Below, in pieces: positions 54,924 through 63,940 of a stretch of 64,000 nt of DNA. Below the pieces are notes generated by a model. The model had not been told where the DNA came from, ran no database searches, and saw only the letters and a list, made by a program, of their open reading frames with translations. This DNA is from Rhizobium sp. L51/94 (GTDB lineage Bacteria > Pseudomonadota > Alphaproteobacteria > Rhizobiales > Rhizobiaceae). The stretch is taken from contig NZ_CP072141.1 of the NCBI RefSeq assembly GCF_019355555.1, forward strand, positions 1,792,001 through 1,856,000, given 5' to 3'. Every line of letters begins with the position of its first letter. Positions within the stretch are counted from its first letter, which is position 1. Position numbers and translations under genes: made by a program.

Positions 54924-55937
54924 ATGAGGCCAGATGCATTGCTTTACCCCGCCCCGGAAGGGCTTTTTTGCCCGGTTGGCGGGTTCTATGTCGACCCGGT
55001 GCGTCCGGTCGACAGGGCGTTGATCACCCATGGGCACTCGGACCATGCGCGGCCCGGCCATGGCCATGTGCTTGCCACACGCCAGACGCTCGATATCATG
55101 CGTATTCGCTACGGCGAGGGCTTTGCCGGCAGCGAGCAGGCGGCGGGCTTTGGCGAGGAGATCGTCGTCAACGGCGTCACCGTCAGCTTTCATGCCGCCG
55201 GCCATGTGCTCGGCTCGGCGCAGATCGCCATCGAGAAAGACGGCCTGCGCATCGTCGTATCCGGTGACTACAAGCGTCGCCCGGACCCCACCTGCGCCGC
55301 CTATGTCTCCGTGCCCTGCGACGTCTTCATTACCGAGGCGACCTTTGCGCTGCCGGTCTTCCACCATCCGGACCCGATGGCCGAAACGCGTCGGCTGCTT
55401 GCTTCGCTGAAGCAGTTTCCCGACCGTACCCACATGGTCGGTGCCTACGCGCTCGGCAAGGCGCAACGGGTCATCCGTTTGTTGCGCGATTGCGGCTATG
55501 ACGAGCCGATCTATATCCACGGCGCGCTGACGCGGCTGTGCGATTACTACGAGAGCCAGGGCATCGCGCTCGGCGAGCTCCGGCCGGCAACCATCGAAAG
55601 CCGCGCCGACCAGACGACATTCCACGGCGCCATCGTCGTCGGCCCGCCCTCGGCGTTCGCCGACCGCTGGGCGCGACGCTTCCACGACCCCGTCTCCGCC
55701 TTCGCCTCCGGCTGGATGATGGTCCGCCAACGCGCCAAGCAGCGCGGCGTCGAGCTGCCGCTTGTCATCTCCGACCATTGCGACTGGCCGGAACTGCTGG
55801 AAACCATTTCCGAGCTGCAGCCCCAGGAAGTCTGGGTGACGCACGGCCGCGAGGAAGCCCTCGTCCGCTGGTGCGAGCTGCAGGGCATCAAAGCCAAGCC
55901 GTTGCATCTGGTTGGATATGAGGACGAGGGGGATTGA
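54924..55937 (+). CDS. Ligase-associated DNA exonuclease, metallo-beta-lactamase fold
   Basis: 337 residues. Metallo-beta-lactamase/beta-CASP features: ALITHGHSDHARPGH (metal His), SFHAAGHVLGSAQI, VVSGDYKRRPDP, and later VGAYALGKAQRVIRLL and VWVTHGREEAL. Belongs to the exonuclease family that is genetically linked to ATP-dependent DNA ligases, as here with the ligase at 56341. The ATG at 54924 is preferred over TTG at 54915. About 400 bp of palindromic repeats separate it from the ligase. Confidence 0.9.
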   Translation: MRPDALLYPAPEGLFCPVGGFYVDPVRPVDRALITHGHSDHARPGHGHVLATRQTLDIMRIRYGEGFAGSEQAAGFGEEIVVNGVTVSFHAAGHVLGSAQIAIEKDGLRIVVSGDYKRRPDPTCAAYVSVPCDVFITEATFALPVFHHPDPMAETRRLLASLKQFPDRTHMVGAYALGKAQRVIRLLRDCGYDEPIYIHGALTRLCDYYESQGIALGELRPATIESRADQTTFHGAIVVGPPSAFADRWARRFHDPVSAFASGWMMVRQRAKQRGVELPLVISDHCDWPELLETISELQPQEVWVTHGREEALVRWCELQGIKAKPLHLVGYEDEGD

Positions 55938-56006
55938 TGCATCATCGTCTACCGGCTGCAGCTTCCCAGGCAGCGTTGTTTGGGACACGTGCAGAAGCTC
56001 CCATCT

Positions 56007-56143
56007 CCCTCTTTCCTGTGCTCGTCACAGGAATCCAGCCACCGTGCGTCTGCACGGTGAGAGGACCTTTGCCTCACTGCGACAGTCTCACGCAGCGCCG
56101 ACGCGCTGCACTGGATTCCTGTGACGAGCACAGGAATGAGGGG
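56007..56143. repeat. RIME-like structured palindromic repeat, copy A
   Basis: 137 bp. Each end carries ATTCCTGTG/CACAGGAAT-type 9-bp hairpins (one base altered at the left edge) and the two ends are inverted copies of each other. Two inner hairpins follow: CACCGTGC-GTCT-GCACGGTG and GCAGCGC-CGAC-GCGCTGC. Copies B and C at 61808 and 62102 share the outer arms but have different inner stems that stay paired. Resembles rhizobial intergenic mosaic elements. Confidence 0.8.
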
Positions 56144-56207
56144 AAGGAGGGGACTGAGGCCGGGGGAGCGATTGAGGCGGGATTGGTGGAAGCGCTGCGT
56201 TTCTTTA

Positions 56208-56331
56208 CCTCCCCCTCGATGGGGGAGGTCGCGGCAAAGCCGCGGGTGGGGGTGATCTGCGGCAAGGTCGGAGCTTGTGGCAGTCACCCCACCCCGTCGC
56301 TACGCGCCGACCCTCCCCATGAAGGGGAGGG
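56208..56331. repeat. Second palindromic element directly before the ligase
   Basis: Composed of three hairpins: CCTCCCCC-TCGAT-GGGGGAGG at 56208-56228, CGCGGC-AAA-GCCGCG at 56230-56244 and CCCTCCCC-ATGAA-GGGGAGGG at 56311-56331. Typical of GC-rich rhizobial intergenic repeats. Its last arm is also the only purine-rich ribosome-binding site for the ligase ATG at 56341. Confidence 0.75.
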
Positions 56332-56340
56332 TGCATACTC

Positions 56341-57978
56341 ATGAAAGCCTTCGCCGATCTCCTCGATCGCCTGGTTCTGACGCCGAGCCGGAACGGCAAG
56401 CTGAAGCTGCTGACCGATTACTTCCGCGACACGCCGGATCCTGACCGCGGCTATGGCTTGGCGGCCATTGCCGGCACGCTCGATGTGCGCAACGTCAAGC
56501 CGGCGATGCTGCGCGAGCTGGTGCTGGAGCGGATGGATGCGGTGCTGTTCCGCTATTCCTACGACTACGTCGGCGATCTCGCCGAGACAATCTCGCTGGT
56601 CTGGGACAATGACGCCGATATCGAGCGGGCGCCGACAGATAAGCCAGGTCTCGGCCAGGTCATCGACGAGATGAATGCGCTCGGCCGCACCGAGGTGCGT
56701 GGGTTCGTGCGCGACATGCTCGACAGGCTCGATCCCTCCGGTCGCTTCGCCTTCCTGAAGCTTGCCACTGGCGCCATGCGCATCGGTGTGTCGGCGCGGC
56801 TTGCCAAGCAGGCGCTGGCTGAATTGTCGGGCAAGGACGTCACCGAGATCGAGACGCTGTGGCACGGGTTGGAGCCACCCTATGTGACGCTTTTCCAGTG
56901 GCTCGAGGGCAAGGGCGACCGGCCGCTGCTGGCAACGCCGGCGATCTTCCACTCCGTCATGCTGGCAAACCCGGTCGAGCCCGGCAATCTCGACGGCCTC
57001 GACCCGAAGGACTTTGCCGCCGAATGGAAATGGGACGGCATCCGCGTCCAGCTGTCGCGCTCGGGCTCGACGTCGAAGGTCTACTCGCGCTCGGGCGACG
57101 ATATCTCCGGCGCCTTCCCGGACGTGGTGGACGCCATCACCTTCGAGGGCGTCATCGACGGCGAACTGCTGATCGGCGGCACCGCGCGCTCGAACAACCC
57201 GACCCGTACGTTCTCCGACCTCCAGCAGCGGCTGAACCGCAAGACGGTGAACGCCCAGATGCTCGCCGACTACCCGGCGTTCATCCGCACTTACGACCTG
57301 TTGTTCGACGGCGACGAGGATGTCCGCGCCCGGGGTTTCATCGAGCGTCGCAACCGGCTGGCCGAGATCATCGAGCACGCGCCGCACGACCGTTTCGATC
57401 TCTCGGCACTCGTCGATTTCACCGACTGGGACGAGCTCGACAGGCTCCGCGCAGCCCCCCCCGATCCTGTCATCGAAGGGGTGATGATCAAGCGCCGCGA
57501 CAGCCCCTACACAGCTGGCCGCGCCAAGGGGCCGTGGTTCAAGTGGAAGCGAAATCCGTTCAACATCGACGCGGTGCTGATGTATGCCCAGCGCGGCCAC
57601 GGCAAGCGCTCGAGCTACTATTCCGATTTCACCTTCGGCGTCTGGTCGACGACACCGGAGGGAGAGCAGCTCGTGCCGGTCGGCAAGGCCTATTTCGGCT
57701 TCACGGATGCCGAGCTGGAGGTGCTCGACAAGTTCGTGCGCAACAACACGGTCGAGCGCTTCGGTCCGGTACGGTCGGTGAGGGCGGAGCGTGAATTCGG
57801 CTTCGTGGTCGAGGTCGCCTTCGAGGGCATCAACCGCTCGAGCCGGCACAAGTCCGGCGTGGCCATGCGCTTCCCGCGGATCGCCCGTTTGCGGCAGGAT
57901 AAACCGCCTTTCGAGGCCGATCGGCTGGAAACACTGGTGGCAATGATTGACGCCAAGACCTCTCCCGCCGAATATTAG
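56341..57978 (+). CDS. ATP-dependent DNA ligase, cisplatin damage response type
   Basis: 545 residues. The active-site Lys is in AAEWKWDGIRVQL, followed by RSGDDISGAFPD, VIDGELLIG, VMIKRRDSPYTAGRAKGPWFKWKR and a C-terminal OB fold with RFPRIARLRQDKPPFEAD. The first 200 residues are the DNA-binding domain of this class. Seals nicks in a repair role; the exonuclease at 54924 is its usual genetic partner. GGGGAGGG nine bases upstream lies within a repeat element. Confidence 0.94.
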   Translation: MKAFADLLDRLVLTPSRNGKLKLLTDYFRDTPDPDRGYGLAAIAGTLDVRNVKPAMLRELVLERMDAVLFRYSYDYVGDLAETISLVWDNDADIERAPTDKPGLGQVIDEMNALGRTEVRGFVRDMLDRLDPSGRFAFLKLATGAMRIGVSARLAKQALAELSGKDVTEIETLWHGLEPPYVTLFQWLEGKGDRPLLATPAIFHSVMLANPVEPGNLDGLDPKDFAAEWKWDGIRVQLSRSGSTSKVYSRSGDDISGAFPDVVDAITFEGVIDGELLIGGTARSNNPTRTFSDLQQRLNRKTVNAQMLADYPAFIRTYDLLFDGDEDVRARGFIERRNRLAEIIEHAPHDRFDLSALVDFTDWDELDRLRAAPPDPVIEGVMIKRRDSPYTAGRAKGPWFKWKRNPFNIDAVLMYAQRGHGKRSSYYSDFTFGVWSTTPEGEQLVPVGKAYFGFTDAELEVLDKFVRNNTVERFGPVRSVRAEREFGFVVEVAFEGINRSSRHKSGVAMRFPRIARLRQDKPPFEADRLETLVAMIDAKTSPAEY

Positions 57979-58071
57979 CGTCAATGCGAATCCTCACCAC
58001 AAAGTGAGTTGGCGCCGACTTTCAACCCGTGCAGACTTGGTCTGGCGGGGAACCACGACGGAGCTTTGACT

Positions 58072-59088
58072 TTGACTGATGTACCTGAGTTCTCCCACCG
58101 CCGCCGTGCTGTTCTGACCGGCCTTGCCGCAAGCGTGCTCCTTCCGATCTCCGCCCGTGCAGCCTCCGTTGCCTCCCGCGCCACCACGCCGCCTGCTGCT
58201 TCGACGACACCACCGGCGCCGGCGGCCGCTGCGCAGCCGGCCCCGGCTGCAAAGGCATCGGATGTTTCCAACACCGCACCGGCGCAGATGAGCGGCGATT
58301 ATCAGCGGGAGCGCCGCAAGTTCCGCACCAACCTGCTCGTCAAGGGACCGGCGCCGGATAAATACGAAGCGCTCGTCGCTCCCGAAGGTGCAAACCAGAT
58401 CTTCTACCGCAGCGGCTATGGCGGAGAGCTCGAGCTTGTCGCCTGGGTGTCGCGCTTCGAGCGCACCCGTACGCCGCGCCCGGCAGTCCTCTTCCTGCAT
58501 GGCGGCAATGCGATCGGCCAGGGCCACTGGCAGCTGATGAAGCCATACATAGATGCCGGCTATGTGGTGATGATCCCCAGCATGCGCGGCGAAAATGGCC
58601 AGAAGGGTAACTTCTCCGGCTTCTACGACGAGGTAGACGACGTGCTGGCCGCCTCGGACCGGCTGCGCCACATGCCGGGCGTCGATCCGCATCGCATGTT
58701 CCTCGCCGGCCACAGCATCGGCGGCACGCTGGCCATGCTGACGGCGATGTCGACGCGGCGTTTTCGCGCCGCCGCGCCGATCTCGGGAAATCCGGACTCT
58801 TTCGCCTTCTTCAACAGGTACCCGCAGGATATCCGCTTCGACGACAAGGACCCGCGCGAATTCCAGATGCGCTCGCCTGTCTGCTATGCTCACAGCTTCA
58901 AGTGCCCGATGAAGGTGATGCACGGCTCGGAAGAGGTGCACTTCGTCACCCGCGTCGGCATCCTGTCGAAACGGGCCCGCGAGGCGCATGTCAACATGGA
59001 CGTCGACGTCATCCCGGGCGGCCACTTTTCTGCTCTGCCGGCCGAAATCGAACGCAGTATCCAGTTCTTCAAGGGTATTGCGGCCTAG
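58072..59088 (+). CDS. Tat-exported alpha/beta hydrolase
   Basis: 338 residues from a TTG at 58072 with GGAG about eight bases upstream; an in-frame TTG at 58009 has no site. The leader SHRRRAVLTGLAASVLLPISARA resembles a twin-arginine signal, then an Ala/Pro-rich linker (TPPAPAAAAQPAPAAKA). Catalytic core: LHGGNAIGQGHW, AGHSIGGTLAMLTAM (nucleophile Ser), GGHFSAL (His). Dienelactone hydrolase or prolyl-peptidase-like; substrate unknown. Starts about 90 bp after the ligase stop, possibly independent. Confidence 0.8.
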   Translation: MTDVPEFSHRRRAVLTGLAASVLLPISARAASVASRATTPPAASTTPPAPAAAAQPAPAAKASDVSNTAPAQMSGDYQRERRKFRTNLLVKGPAPDKYEALVAPEGANQIFYRSGYGGELELVAWVSRFERTRTPRPAVLFLHGGNAIGQGHWQLMKPYIDAGYVVMIPSMRGENGQKGNFSGFYDEVDDVLAASDRLRHMPGVDPHRMFLAGHSIGGTLAMLTAMSTRRFRAAAPISGNPDSFAFFNRYPQDIRFDDKDPREFQMRSPVCYAHSFKCPMKVMHGSEEVHFVTRVGILSKRAREAHVNMDVDVIPGGHFSALPAEIERSIQFFKGIAA

Positions 59089-59112
59089 CCTGTCGCGCAA
59101 AAATGGGCGGCG

Positions 59113-59418
59113 TTATCCGCAGAACACCCGTATCACGGTCGATTTCGGGTTGGTGACACTCTCGAATGCTGTGCCGCTGTGGACAAAATTGAGACGCGTG
59201 GGCGTATCTGTGGCGACACGTTCCTGGCTGCCGTAGTGGCGGGAGTCTCCGGGTATTTTGAGCCCCACTGTCGCAGAGGATGGACCGCCTACGAACTTTT
59301 GATATCGGGATGCACCACAGGCATCCGAGGTCGATGCCTGGTTTGACGGGGACGTGGTTGAGCATGCACTCAGAAAAATCAGTGCCGAAAAGATTGATGC
59401 TATCGGTGAAGGTTTCAA
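59113..59418 (-). CDS. I78-type peptidase-inhibitor-like lipoprotein
   Basis: 101 residues from a TTG at 59418 with AAAGG eight bases upstream. Signal with lipobox IFLSAC, so outer-membrane or periplasm-anchored. The mature part DACGASRYQKFVGGP, RHYGSQERVATDTPTRLNFVH and the terminal VIRVFCG match the I78 elastase-inhibitor domain pattern. Likely protects periplasmic proteins from proteases. Convergent with the hydrolase at 58072. Confidence 0.78.
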   Translation of the reverse strand: MKPSPIASIFSALIFLSACSTTSPSNQASTSDACGASRYQKFVGGPSSATVGLKIPGDSRHYGSQERVATDTPTRLNFVHSGTAFESVTNPKSTVIRVFCG

Positions 59419-59557
59419 GGTTGTGCCTTTTGCGTGATGGTTTGCTCTATCTCTGCTTTATCAGAGGCATAGACATTGCCACCCCATCATTGCCGATGCA
59501 ACCGACCTGGTAAATCTCAACACAGGATAGAATATGGCGCCCTTCCCGTGGCCGTCG

Positions 59558-61693
59558 TCACGCTGGCATCATCCGTTCGATCAGTGACTGCGCCGCCTCG
59601 GCGATGACGGTGCCGGGCGGGAAGATCGCGTCGGCGCCGGCGGCCCGGAGGGTGGCGAAATCTTGAGCCGGAATGACGCCGCCGACCGCGATCAGGATGC
59701 TGGCGCCACCCCTGCGGGTGAGGGCGCTTTTCAACTCCGGCACCAGCGTCAGGTGACCGGCGGCCAGCGAAGACGCGCCGACGATATCGACGCCTTCGCG
59801 CACCGCAAGATCGGCCACTTCCTCCGGCGTCTGGAACATCGTGCCGACGACGACGTCGAAGCCGATATCGGCAAAGGCCGAAGCGATGACCTTCTGGCCC
59901 CGGTCGTGGCCGTCCTGGCCCATCTTGGCAACCAGAATGCGCGGCGCCGCACCCCGTGCTCTCCGGAACCCCTCGACGGCGGCAACGGCGGCGTTGAACA
60001 CAGGATCGTTGTCGCCGACCTGGCTGCGGTAGACGCCGGAGATCGTCTGCACTTCGGCCACATGCCGGCCGAATGCCTTTTCCATCGCCAGCGAGATCTC
60101 GCCGACGGTAGCCCTTGCGCGCGCCGCCTTGACCGCGAGATCGAGCAGGTTGCCCTCTCCATTGCGGGCCGCCAGCGTCAGCGCATCCAGCGCCTGCTCC
60201 GTGGCGGCGGTATCGCGCAAACCCTTCAACTGCTGCAGCTTCGACAATTGCCGGGCGCGCACCTCGGAGTTGTCGATCGTCAGCACATCTACGTCGCGCT
60301 CCTCGGCGAGGCGGGAGACATTGAGCCCGACAACCACCTGCCGGCCGCTGTCGATACGCGCCTGCGTCCGGGCTGCGGCTTCCTCGATGCGCAGCTTGGG
60401 AATACCGGTTTCGATGGCTTTCGCCATGCCGCCGAGCGCCTCGACCTCCTCGATATGGCTTAGCGCCCGGGCAGCGAGATCGTGGGTCAGCCGTTCCACA
60501 TAGGCCGAGCCGCCCCAGGGATCGATGATGCGGCTGGTGCCGGATTCCGTCTGCAGAAGGATCTGCGTGTTGCGGGCAATGCGGGCGGAATGATCAGTTG
60601 GCAGCGCCAGCGCCTCGTCGAAGGCGTTGGTGTGCAGCGACTGGGTATGCCCCTGCGTCGCCGCCATCGCCTCGACCATGGTTCTGACGATGTTGTTCAT
60701 CGGGTCCTGCGCCGTCAGGGACCAGCCGGAGGTCTGGCAATGGGTGCGTAGCGCCAGCGACTTCGGATCCTTCGGCGCAAAATTCTTCTGCATCAGTGCC
60801 GCCCAGAGCAGTCGCGCGGCCCTGAGCTTTGCCACCTCCATGAAGAAGTTCATCCCGACGGCCCAGAAGAACGACAGGCGCGGGGCAAACTTGTCGATAT
60901 CGAGCCCGGCAGCAACGCCGGCCCGCGCATAGTCGATGCCGTCGGCAATCGTGTAGGCAAGTTCAAGGTCAGCCGTCGCACCGGCTTCCTGCATGTGGTA
61001 GCCGGAAATCGAAATGGAGTTGAATTTCGGCATCCTTCGGCTGGTATAGCTGAAGATGTCCGAGACGATCCGCATCGAGGGCTGCGGCGGATAGATATAG
61101 GTGTTGCGGACCATGAACTCCTTGAGAATGTCGTTCTGGATGGTGCCGGACAACTTGTCCTCGGACGCGCCCTGTTCCTCGGCGGCAACGATGTAGAGCG
61201 CCATGATCGGCAGCACCGCACCGTTCATCGTCATCGAAACGCTCATCTCGCCAAGCGGAATGCCGTCGAACAGCTGCTGCATGTCGAGGATCGAATCGAT
61301 CGCCACGCCGGCCATGCCGACATCGCCGGCGACGCGCGGATGGTCGCTGTCATAGCCGCGATGGGTGGCAAGGTCGAAGGCCACCGAAAGCCCCTTCTGT
61401 CCGGCCGCCAGATTGCGCCGGTAAAATGCGTTCGACGCCTCGGCCGTCGAGAAACCGGCATATTGGCGGATCGTCCATGGCTGCTGGACATACATCGTCG
61501 GGTAGGGGCCCCGGATGAAGGGCGCTGCCCCCGGATAGGTCTCGAGAAACGGGACATTGGTCAGTTCCGCCTCGCCATAGCGACGGTTGACGTCAATCCC
61601 CTCAGGCGTCTCCCAGGCATCACCGGTTTCGGCGACCGTCGGAAGGTTAGGGCGAACCCAGGGCAGGACTGAAAAATCAGGAATGCGGCTCAT
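59558..61693 (-). CDS. Methylmalonyl-CoA mutase, large subunit
   Basis: 711 residues. Substrate barrel with [21 protein letters not shown] (catalytic Tyr) and [11 protein letters not shown] (His), and a C-terminal cobalamin domain [24 protein letters not shown] with DxHxxG, then [10 protein letters not shown] and IAVGGVI. Converts methylmalonyl-CoA to succinyl-CoA in propionate catabolism. Start at 61693; the frame upstream is the repeat region. Separated from the small subunit gene by 646 bp. Confidence 0.95.
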   Translation of the reverse strand: MSRIPDFSVLPWVRPNLPTVAETGDAWETPEGIDVNRRYGEAELTNVPFLETYPGAAPFIRGPYPTMYVQQPWTIRQYAGFSTAEASNAFYRRNLAAGQKGLSVAFDLATHRGYDSDHPRVAGDVGMAGVAIDSILDMQQLFDGIPLGEMSVSMTMNGAVLPIMALYIVAAEEQGASEDKLSGTIQNDILKEFMVRNTYIYPPQPSMRIVSDIFSYTSRRMPKFNSISISGYHMQEAGATADLELAYTIADGIDYARAGVAAGLDIDKFAPRLSFFWAVGMNFFMEVAKLRAARLLWAALMQKNFAPKDPKSLALRTHCQTSGWSLTAQDPMNNIVRTMVEAMAATQGHTQSLHTNAFDEALALPTDHSARIARNTQILLQTESGTSRIIDPWGGSAYVERLTHDLAARALSHIEEVEALGGMAKAIETGIPKLRIEEAAARTQARIDSGRQVVVGLNVSRLAEERDVDVLTIDNSEVRARQLSKLQQLKGLRDTAATEQALDALTLAARNGEGNLLDLAVKAARARATVGEISLAMEKAFGRHVAEVQTISGVYRSQVGDNDPVFNAAVAAVEGFRRARGAAPRILVAKMGQDGHDRGQKVIASAFADIGFDVVVGTMFQTPEEVADLAVREGVDIVGASSLAAGHLTLVPELKSALTRRGGASILIAVGGVIPAQDFATLRAAGADAIFPPGTVIAEAAQSLIERMMPA

Positions 61694-61807
61694 ACGATAT
61701 CTCCCAAGCCCATGACCGGCACGAGTGCCCCGCCACGCCCCTTCATCAACAAGCCCAAAGACCACAGCCACCGGCTCATCGATTTTCGAAAGGCACCGCC
61801 CCATTCG

Positions 61808-61946
61808 CCCTCATTCCTGTGCTCGTTACAGGAATCCAGCCAAGGCGCGTCTGCGCCTTGAGGGGGCCGGTGCCACAAGCGCAAGAGTCTTTTCCGCCCA
61901 AGGACTTGGGCGTGCTGGATTCCTGTGACGAGCACAGGAATGAGGG
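61808..61946. repeat. RIME-like structured palindromic repeat, copy B
   Basis: 139 bp with 33-base inverted ends (one mismatch). The inner stems are CAAGGCGC-GTCT-GCGCCTTG and GCCCAAG-GA-CTTGGGC. The same loop GTCT is kept as in copy A at 56007, but the stem bases differ in pairs. Confidence 0.85.
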
Positions 61947-62101
61947 AGGGGGATGCGCTCTGTGTCGCAAGATGGTCCTGTTTCCAGGAGGGGGCTGTCA
62001 GGCCGCATGGTCGTAAGGCAGATGTCACTCGGCCTTCTTGGCCACCTATCGATAACCTGCGCCCCGGGGCCACTCCCTTTTCCCGAGCATCACCCCATCC
62101 T

Positions 62102-62240
62102 CCCTCATTCCTGCGCTCGTCACAGGAATCCAGCCAAGGCGCGTCTGCGCCTTGAGGGGGCCGGTGCCACGAGCGCAAGAGTCTTTTCCGCCCAAGGACT
62201 TGGGCGTGCTGGATTCCTGTGACGAGCACAGGAATGAGGG
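62102..62240. repeat. RIME-like structured palindromic repeat, copy C
   Basis: 139 bp in the same orientation as copy B, which it matches except at three positions. One difference each lies in the left outer loop, left outer stem and internal linker. The inner stems are unchanged from copy B. Confidence 0.85.
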
Positions 62241-62339
62241 AGGGATCGGTACTGTCGTCGACTGTTTGGACATCGATATCCTCTTGCGGCCGTTGGCTTC
62301 GAGCCATCAAGTTCCGACCAGCGGCACCCTGTTCGACCA

Positions 62340-63710
62340 TCATAATACCGTCTCCTCGTCCCGTCGCACCAGCCGCACGCCGACAGTGGCAACTGTGGTC
62401 CGAGGTCCCAGCACCGTGACGAGCCGCTCCTTTTCCGCAGCAAACAGTGTCGTCCCTACAATCAGTCCAGACGGACGCTTCTGTCGGGATTGCGCCACCA
62501 TCGATGCCAGGCTGCCATTGGCGATGGCGGTCTGCAAGCCGCCTGCGCGTTCGATATCGCCGAACAGCGCCCAGGCTTTTGCCGCAAGTGCATCGGTCAA
62601 CGCCTCGAGGCCGCCGGAGCCTGCGGATGGGTCGGAGACGTGGTCGAGGTGGCTTTCGGCGGTCAATATAAGCTGCGTGTTGCGCGCCAGGCGTCGCGCC
62701 AGCGGGTCGGGAATGCCGTGGGCGAGGGTGTGGGGGAGGACGGCAATCTCGTCGGCGCCGCCCGTGCCGGCGGCAAATACCGCGATGGTGTTGCGCAGAA
62801 TATTGGTCTCGGGATCGCGTAGCGTCAGCATGCGGTAGCTGGTTTCAGTGAAAACATGCGGCCGTATCGCTGGATCGACACCGCAGGCTTCTGCGATGCG
62901 GGCAAAGAGCAGCCGCGCGGCGCGCACCTTGGCCATGGTAAGAAACTGGTCCTGGTCGGCGCAGAGGTTGAGACTGATGGCGCCGAGCACCGCTTCCGGC
63001 TCAATGCGCTCGGCCTCCAGGAGGCGCAGATAGGCAGCGATTGCCGCTGCCATGACGGCCAGTTCCTCCGCCTCGGTGCCGCCGGCATTATGGATGATCC
63101 GCCCGTCAGCGTTCAGGATGGTGCCGCCGCGTGCCAGCCCTTGCCGCTGCCGGAAGCGGGTGCCGAGGTCGGCCGTCTCGACAGGCCGTCCGCCAAAGGC
63201 CGCCGGGGTGAAGGGGTCGATGCCGAAATGCACTGTCTGCGGCAGGTACGCGCCGGACTGCATGAGGTCGTCGACGACGGAAACCGACTGGCCGCCCTGT
63301 TCCAGCCGCACCGAAACGGGATAGCCTGCGGTGGCGGCAAAGAGCGATGCGACAAGGGCCTCCTCGCCGGCACCGATCCCCGTACCAAAACCCTGGGCGC
63401 TGTCGTCAAACACCATGCTGACAGCCGTGGCGCCGTTGGCCAGATCGTCGGCCAGTTGCGACAAGGCGCGTGTTGCATCGGGATCGTCGATCCGCTGGGA
63501 GATCGCCCAGGCCGCCGATGGCTGGCGACGCGCGAGCGGTGTTGCAGCCACACGTCTTTCGTAGAGCGGCTGGATGGCGATACCGTCGTCGGTCGCAGAC
63601 ACCAGCGTGCGGTCGAAATCAGCGCCCTTCAGCGCCTTGCCAACCAGCGCCAGCCAAGCCTCGCGGTCTGTGGCGGCAAAAGCCTGCGGGTCGAGAATGT
63701 TCAGCGTCAT
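62340..63710 (-). CDS. Methylmalonyl-CoA mutase, small subunit
   Basis: 456 residues. Barrel-domain similarity to the large subunit: FTETSYRMLTLRDPETNILRNTIAVFAAGTGGADEIAVLPHT matches the mutase barrel. It stops at LRRDEE without a cobalamin-binding tail (no DxHxxG), so it is a structural, non-catalytic partner. GAGGAGG five bases before the ATG at 63710 fixes the start. Lies upstream of the large-subunit gene on the same strand. Confidence 0.88.
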   Translation of the reverse strand: MTLNILDPQAFAATDREAWLALVGKALKGADFDRTLVSATDDGIAIQPLYERRVAATPLARRQPSAAWAISQRIDDPDATRALSQLADDLANGATAVSMVFDDSAQGFGTGIGAGEEALVASLFAATAGYPVSVRLEQGGQSVSVVDDLMQSGAYLPQTVHFGIDPFTPAAFGGRPVETADLGTRFRQRQGLARGGTILNADGRIIHNAGGTEAEELAVMAAAIAAYLRLLEAERIEPEAVLGAISLNLCADQDQFLTMAKVRAARLLFARIAEACGVDPAIRPHVFTETSYRMLTLRDPETNILRNTIAVFAAGTGGADEIAVLPHTLAHGIPDPLARRLARNTQLILTAESHLDHVSDPSAGSGGLEALTDALAAKAWALFGDIERAGGLQTAIANGSLASMVAQSRQKRPSGLIVGTTLFAAEKERLVTVLGPRTTVATVGVRLVRRDEETVL

Positions 63711-63816
63711 ACGATCCTCCTCAGGTCGTTCTAAAGGAGCGAGGCGGCGTCGAAAACAACACATTGGATGGTTTCTCAAAATAACTGCGCCACCCAGCAC
63801 AATTTGGATGACAAGC
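63711..63816. other. Upstream region of the mutase small subunit
   Basis: About 100 bp ahead of the tandem repeat. Probably the mutase promoter region on the minus strand; no clear promoter motif identified by eye. Confidence 0.4.

Positions 63817-63940
<124 letters not shown>

Larger units (their letters stand above)
61694..62339. other. Spacer between the two mutase genes
   Basis: 646 bp containing two 139-bp palindromic repeats (copies B and C) and short unique flanks. No gene. Open frames across it are created by the repeats themselves. Confidence 0.7.

Noticed and set aside
54678..55988. Upstream extension of the carbon-nitrogen hydrolase to nearly 700 codons
   Set aside because: The extension is antisense to the exonuclease and a strong start site lies at 54677.
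56284..57984. 566-codon minus-strand open frame
   Set aside because: Antisense to the DNA ligase.
61690..62343. 217-codon minus-strand open frame across both repeats
   Set aside because: It translates the palindromic repeats twice, giving duplicated VLVTGIQHAQV segments, which is an artefact of the repeats.
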